Assembly (NCBI GenBank): GCA_033239125.1
Contig: BSWB01000008.1
Location: 16,088,001-16,152,000, forward strand
From: Fagopyrum homotropicum
Lineage: Eukaryota > Streptophyta > Magnoliopsida > Caryophyllales > Polygonaceae
Reading direction: 5' to 3'
Length of the DNA stretch: 64,000 bases
Both the position numbers and the translations under genes were made by a program. Every line of letters begins with the position of its first letter. Position 1 is the stretch's first letter. Below, piece by piece: positions 58,430-64,000 of this stretch. The notes under the pieces are model-generated. The model worked only from the letters and a program-made list of their open reading frames with translations, searched no databases and was not told where the DNA came from.

Positions 58430-60165
58430 TGTAAAACCCCAAGTTCTGAAAACTTGAAGCGCTACGGGCTAGGACAGCACAATGTGTCCTAACCCTCAGA
58501 GTAGCAACAACAAACGAATCTTACAACAAGGCACAAACGAATGAAAATCAAAACTCAATATAAAACCAAAGGTTTAAACAAAAGACAACACAAAAGCTCC
58601 GCAGCCGAGTTCAAAACAAAAGGGAAACAACAAAAGAAACAAAAACCCGATCCCGTCCTATAATGTACGGTAACCCCGGCTGACCACACCATCCGGATCA
58701 CTCAGCAGCATCCTGAACGTGTGGAACATCTACAACGACGCTAAAAACCGTTAGCTAACATTCTAGGTACAAGCAAGAGCGTAAATGCACAAACACACAT
58801 AAGGTAAAGAAAACACATAGCATGCTCATACATCAACCGGTTATTATCTTTCATTAAGGTTATCCATTACTAATTTAACTTCTTTTGTCACACGAAAATC
58901 TCCCGAAACTCGCCTCCGCTTCCGTCTACCAATAGGAATAGATCAGTACTATCCGTTACCTACGGGTCTGGGTTACAAGAGCACATTCTAGTCTCCTATA
59001 GAACTAGACAAGTGGTCACCGCCGGTTATAATACACTTGGGCCAGTTAAGGTTATAAAAGGGTGAATCCTATTCCGGTTATCCGTTATACAATAATAAAC
59101 AACACAACCAAGCCAATATAATTCAACTAATACGCGGAATGAAGCTAAGTAAGTCCAAGGGACTTACCTCACACGAAGGTAACACAAAAGGCTCAACAAC
59201 AACTCAGATAACACTCAAGGAAAGCTCAGTTTCCCTCAAGAAAGGATCAAGGAAAGCCTGTACGAACAAGCAACACGGATCAGGAACGGAACGGTTGCTA
59301 GAAGTCTATAACTTCTAGTCTGAACGATCTCTAAGAGATCTCCACAAGCTAAGGACTCAACCTTAGTCTTACAACAACTCAGGGGACAAGGGACAACCAC
59401 AAGGAACAAAGGAAAGGAACGAGGAAAGGAAGGAAGGAAGCAACTCACCAAAGACGGGAGTTACTGCAGAGAAACTGCAGGGGCGGTTGAGCAAGGCGCA
59501 GGGGCGGCTTGCCGCTGGGGCGGGATGTGCAGCCGCAGGGGCGGTGCACTGACAAAGCTTTGTCGGGGTTCCTCTTCGACCGAACTCACAACAAGGGCAA
59601 CCAAAGCTCAAATTTTTGGTTCCAACACGTCAAGACTCAACTTCAGAGAGCCTTTGAACAACAAATGATCAACAACGGAACGCTCCACAAGAATCAAGGA
59701 TCAAACTTGCTTCTTGGGGAAGAAGAAAAGAGAAGAACAAAAGGAAGAAACAAAAGCAGGAGGATAAGGCATGCAACAACTATAAGAACGTGAAGAAGAA
59801 ACCAGAAGAGATGAACTTACACGTTCAGCAAGGTTGCAGGAAGCAAGGGACGGCTACATCGCTCTAGTGTTGAAAAGGACGTAAGCAAGAGACGGCAAAA
59901 AAAGAAAAAGGAGAGAATATATAGGGAGGACTGGAACGCTAGACGAAAAGGGCCTCTAGGGTTAGAAAGAAGACAAGGAAACCGGACCATAAGATAGAAT
60001 ATCGGATATTCTATCTATGGAAGAAAGATAAAACGAGCGAAAAAAGATCGGGCGCGATCTGTCGTAAATCCGCAGGGGCGGATCAACACAGCCGCGGAGG
60101 CGGCTGGCCGCGGGGGCGGCCCTCTTCATCGCGGGGGCGGTGAAGGTAAAAACTCGGATCTTTTA
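58430..60165 (-). repeat. Element A 5' LTR
   Basis: 1736 bp. The outer end has decayed (TTTTA where the partner has TTACA), but the ATGTG duplicate follows at once. TATA-like ATATATT near 59917-59923 on the minus strand; CCGCCCCTGCGG words near 59479-59545 and 60070-60140. Confidence 0.9.
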
Positions 60166-60553
60166 ATGTGACATAACCAAATCCTTCAAAATATTTAACG
60201 TAAAATGGATGATGCTGATAGCTTAAAATTATAGTTTAAAATTAAACTTTTTTTTGTCCAAAAAAATAGGTTGTTTGAAAAAAAAAAGTTACGTGGAATT
60301 TTCTAATAACAAATTGTTAGTTTGATAAATAAAGATTCTATGGCTTACAAAAATAATTTACAAAGTAAATATTCTTTGGATTAAAAGTTTTTTTTAGGAG
60401 TAAAGATATTTTCAAAACAAATCGGTTACAAAAAAAAATGTTTGGACTTAAAAAGAAAAGATTTAATGATGTTAATTGTGGGAGCTCTATATTAGAAGTA
60501 CTACATCCACAATGCGCCACATCAGCGCCCATGTATACTTAGTAGAGTATACT
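60166..60553 (-). repeat. AT-rich array, right part
   Basis: Resumes the array interrupted at 29530: CAAAATATTTAACGTAAA, then AATAACAAATTGTTAGTTTG and AAAGATTCT(A)TGGCTTA, as in the units near 26880-26990 and 27890-27960. No gene. The end at about 60553 is set by the next LTR. Confidence 0.6.
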
Positions 60554-61628
60554 TGTTCGCCACTTAGCGTGCGTGCAAATACGCTTTAAATTTATAAAAC
60601 TAGAATCAAGCAAGCGAACCCGCAGTGTACGGATCGACGTAGTTAAGCAAGAATTCCAGAGTATCGAACACAGGGATTTGGGGGGTTAAATCCAATTATA
60701 AATCGTCAAGCAAGTAAATGTATGAGCTTTGCAAATATATTGGGAAAACAGCAACCCTAAAGATCCAGGTATCTAATTGTGGCAATCGATTCAAGATATA
60801 CTATAGAACTAAGGACAGAGTTAAGAGTTGCAAAGGTATACTAAGGTAAAGCAATGTACGGTGAAGTTCCAAGGCTCTATATGTCTAACCCAAAGAACTC
60901 TCTATAAAGGTTGTTGAGGCTTCAGTATAGAAAGGATCTAAGGACTAAAATTGATCTCAAATACCCAAACTTGTAACCCAATGATCAAGACTAACTAAAC
61001 TGATTAAGGTTGTGACACTCGAAATCGAAGTAGAGGTTGTTGAGGCTTCACTACTACCTAGAAAAGGACAAGCCAAAACTAGATTAAAGCTAATCTTTAA
61101 CCTTGAATCAAAGTAAAAGCAAAGTTCGTAAATTGATGTAAATTACGGGTGAATCTTGAGTTCCACGGCCGTGGAACCTCAAGAACAGGCCGTGATTTTG
61201 GTTCGTCGGCGAATCTCTCTAACTCTCAGGGTCCAATTCGTTTACGATCGATCTATCATCATCTAAGCCACAACTATCAACCCTTCACCTTAGAATTGCT
61301 AAAGGGTTTTAGCCAACAACAGTCATTATGATATCAAATTCAAGATTAAGAAGAATGAAAGATGAAAACCTTCGAAAACCTTCAATAAACTTCAAATCAA
61401 AATCAAATCCACAAACAAGGGTATAATGTATATCAGATTTGGAATAACACAAACCAATCACAATCCTTGATAAGAACGAAGAGCGAGATGTCAATCCGTC
61501 TTCTAATCAAACCTAGGAACAAAAGCGCAACTTCCAAATCTTTAAGCCTTCGTAAATCTCCGTTGCAAAATTGCAATTCTCCGCACGTCCAATGAAACCC
61601 TAGGCACGTGTAAGCGAGCGTAAGCGAA
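60554..61628 (-). repeat. Truncated Athila-like LTR (U5 and R part)
   Basis: The plus strand starts TGTTCGCCACTTAGCG, the complement of the e2 LTR end, and follows U5 backwards: GGTTGTTGAGGCTTC twice or more, a CCACGGCCGTGG module at 61163-61174, and the ACGATCGATCTATCATCATC patch. It stops in the R region at 61628, where another element begins. No internal Athila sequence is attached, so it is a solo or truncated LTR. Confidence 0.8.
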
Positions 61629-64000
61629 TGTAACACCCCAAATTCTGAGAACTCAGGGAGCTACTGGTTAGGACCTCACAATGGGTCCCGACCTTGGTTT
61701 AACAACAACTTCACTAAGATCTTACAACAAGGCACAAATGTAATTAAAACAATTTCCAAAACATAATATTTTTAATGGTATGAAGGTACACATGTGACAG
61801 CCTTACAAACATATATAAAGATACATAACATGCATGACGTATGGAAGACTCCCCCGTCCCCATCTAATGAGTACGTGGACCCGGCTGACCATCCGTCCCA
61901 AATCTCTCTGCAACTGTTTATCTCTACAGATCTACAACACGGCTAAACCGTTAGCTAACTATCCAAATATAAGTAGAATAACAACAGCACAAACACACGA
62001 AGAAAATGATAAACAAACATCATGCTGGCACCCAACCGTTTATTATCTATTATTTAGGTGATTCATCTTATTCAATTTTACAGTTGTGGCACGAGAACTC
62101 TTAAGAGTTCTCGCCTCCGTTCCTTATCCAACTGGGTGTAGGTCTAGCTTACCTCCGCCGGTAGCATCACTACAAACCGAGTGTGGACTAGTCCCTAAAG
62201 AAACCCTCAGCGCCCTCAAGCTAACTGAGCAGAATGCCACCGCCCGTTACTCTTAGGCCAAGTATAGGTCGGTAATTAATTATTACTAAAATATAAATAT
62301 AAACATCTCAATCACACACCACTATCATCATTCATGCTCATATTCAGAAGTCAGCTAAGTAAGCCCAAAGGACTTACCTGTTATAAATCTCGACTCTCTG
62401 TAAACCAAACTCGCTCTGTAAACTGTAGCAACTCAGTTGCCTGCCAAAGGAGATAAGTGCATTAGCACACTCCCACGTAATTAGAAGTCTAAGACTTCTA
62501 AGATAGAAGATCGTAATAGGACATAACCAATTACAGTACTAATTTATGGTAAAATGACTATTTTACCCTTGGTCCCGAAACTCCCAGAATTTCCAAAACT
62601 CAAGTCTAAACTTCTATTTGAGACTATAAAGTCATATTCTAAGTCCTAAAGTTTAGTTTGGTTACAAACTGTCACTTTTCTTATTTCCTATTTTCCGAAA
62701 GATCGTAAAGGTCCAACTTCGGATTCAAATATAAAATTCGTAAAAGCTTATAAAAATTCTGAAACAATTCTCTAGATCATCTATGATGTTCCCTCTACCC
62801 TTAGGAGCAAGAATTTCTCAAAACTGTTCATCCATCATTTTTATAAAAATTCCAAAGTTGGTTACAACACTTGAAGTTTCCTATACTTAGCCAAAATCTG
62901 AGTACACTTTGAAAAATCATAACTCCTAAACCATTCACTAGATTTATCCCAAATTTTGATATGTTCTACTAGAAAATCTTATCTATAATATATTCAAAAT
63001 TCAGCCGCAAAGGAGATCAAAATCCTATTTAAAACTATCTCACAAAACCGAATTTCAGCACAACAGAAAAACTGCTTACGACTCAATCTTTGAAAAATCA
63101 TACATCCCAAACCACTCGCTGGATGCCTCTCAAATTTTAATATGTTCTACAACAATATGTAAACTATATCATATCCAAAATTCAAGCCCAACGGATATCA
63201 AGAGCTTATTCAAAATCATCTCACAAAACAGCATCACTTGCTGTTTTCCCCAACACTCAGCACATATATAAAAACGTCAACTTTGAAACACAATAACTCT
63301 CAAACCGTAACTCCGATTCTTCCCAAATTGTAATATGATCTACAACAATATGTCAACTATATCATATCAAAAATTCAAGCCTAACAGAGATCAAAAGCCT
63401 ATTCAAAACTATCTCACAAAACAGCATCCCATGCTGTTTTTCTCAACTCAGCATATTTATAAAACTGAACTTTGAAACCCCATATCTCTCAAACCATAAC
63501 ATGGATTCCTCTGAAATTTTAGTATGATTTACTTTGAAATACCATCTATAACATATCCGAAAACTAGCCAAAAAGAAGAAGTCTAACTTACCCAAATCTG
63601 GGCCCGAAGTTGACTGTTTGTCACTTCCGAAAAACTCAGGAAACACCTCAATTCTTCAAACCATCTTCCGAGGCTGTTAGGGACGGCTTGGACATACAAT
63701 GGGCGCTCACATCAGCATATATATATTAAGGGTAAAACAAAGAGAGACCGAGGAAGGATGGGTATTGATCTTACTCGAGTCCGTGTCTCAAAAGAGGCGA
63801 AGGAAGCAGCACCGGCTGTTGTTGCTGGAGTCCGCAACTGCTACAGAGAGGAGGGCGCGGTAATGGGCCAAGAGGATCACTGGTGGCCCCAAAAGGTGCC
63901 CCCGCTGCCAGAGCAAGACGCACCTGCGATCTAGCTCTCAATTGCGCCCACGGTTAGGGCAAGGCGCGCCCGCTGCACCGCTGCCAGTCCGTCCTCCATC
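61629..64000 (-). mobile_element. Chromovirus-like LTR (third copy, different subfamily), minus strand, runs off the window
   Basis: Starts TGTAACACCCC as in element A and shares ACAATGGGTCCCGACC, the CACCGCCCG...GGCCAAGT and AGGACTTACCT patches, but diverges elsewhere. A minus-strand TATATATAT lies at about 63718-63726. GC-rich words (GCGCCCACGG, GCGCGCCCGCTGC types) appear in the presumed U3 at 63840-64000. No coding sequence is present in the window. Confidence 0.7.
62900..63540. repeat. Imperfect tandem repeat of about 180-196 bp inside the last LTR
   Basis: Four units start near 62914, 63094, 63278 and 63476, each with an AACTCTCAAACC-like patch, a TTTTRATATGTTCTAC-like patch and TATCATATCCAAAATTCA; the middle ones end in ACAGCATCNC(A/T)TGCTGTTTT, a short stem. 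Confidence 0.75.

Larger units (their letters stand above)
29531..60165 (-). mobile_element. Chromovirus element A (Tekay/Del-like), minus strand, with two nested elements
   Basis: Bounded by LTRs 29531-31238 and 58430-60165 and by the 5-bp duplicate ATGTG (29526-29530 and 60166-60170). The AT-rich array continues on both sides. Removing the two guests (31514-40353 and 44530-57757) leaves about 8.6 kb, a normal chromovirus size. The LTRs differ at many places (about 17 substitutions in the first 215 bases plus an indel), so A is the oldest element of this nest. The coding region has many stops and a 143-bp deletion in RT. Confidence 0.92.

Overview
This window is plant nuclear DNA made almost wholly of nested transposable elements. 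No prokaryotic operon, rRNA or tRNA gene is visible. Evidence for a plant: Athila-type Ty3/gypsy elements with a tRNA-Asp-type primer site, Tekay/Del-type chromoviruses with a C-terminal chromodomain and a tRNA-iMet-type primer site, a plant-mobile-domain ORF, a POWERDRESS-like SANT fragment and a hAT transposase with a BED finger. A species cannot be named; a dicot is a guess.

Layout. 1-7160: the 3' part of an Athila-like element (e3), with a broken third ORF and its 3' UTR. It is interrupted at 930-5448 by a small minus-strand LTR element in the rare form LTR-internal-LTR-internal-LTR (exact 1638-bp period, flanked by ACCAG). 7165-8495: a minus-strand LTR related to e3. 8596-20973: a nearly complete Athila-like element (e1) with almost identical LTRs, but with a nonsense codon and an in-frame loss of the integrase core. 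20974-25160: relics of cellular or DNA-transposon genes (plant mobile domain, SANT fragment, hairpin cluster, BED-finger hAT). 25161-29530 and 60166-60553: one AT-rich array with a period near 0.98 kb, split by a 30.6-kb insertion.

That insertion (29531-60165) is a minus-strand chromovirus, element A, flanked by ATGTG. Element A carries two nested guests: a plus-strand chromovirus of its own family (element B, 31514-40353) in its chromodomain region, and a second Athila-like element (e2, 44530-57757, flanked by AACAA) in its gag. At the right end are a truncated minus-strand Athila LTR (60554-61628) and the LTR end of another chromovirus-like element (61629 to the window edge).

How the parts work. 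Each autonomous-type element encodes gag, protease, reverse transcriptase, RNase H and integrase. The Athila elements add a third ORF after pol; it is uninterrupted in e1 and e2 although pol is broken in both. The most interesting non-coding signal is that each family carries its own GC-rich, often palindromic word, repeated at matching places. For e1/e2 the word is CCACGGCCGTGG and its variants, found in U3, U5, inside pol, after pol and just before the third ORF. For e3 it is CACCTCGGTCGAGGTG-like; for the chromoviruses it is CCGCCCCTGCGG.
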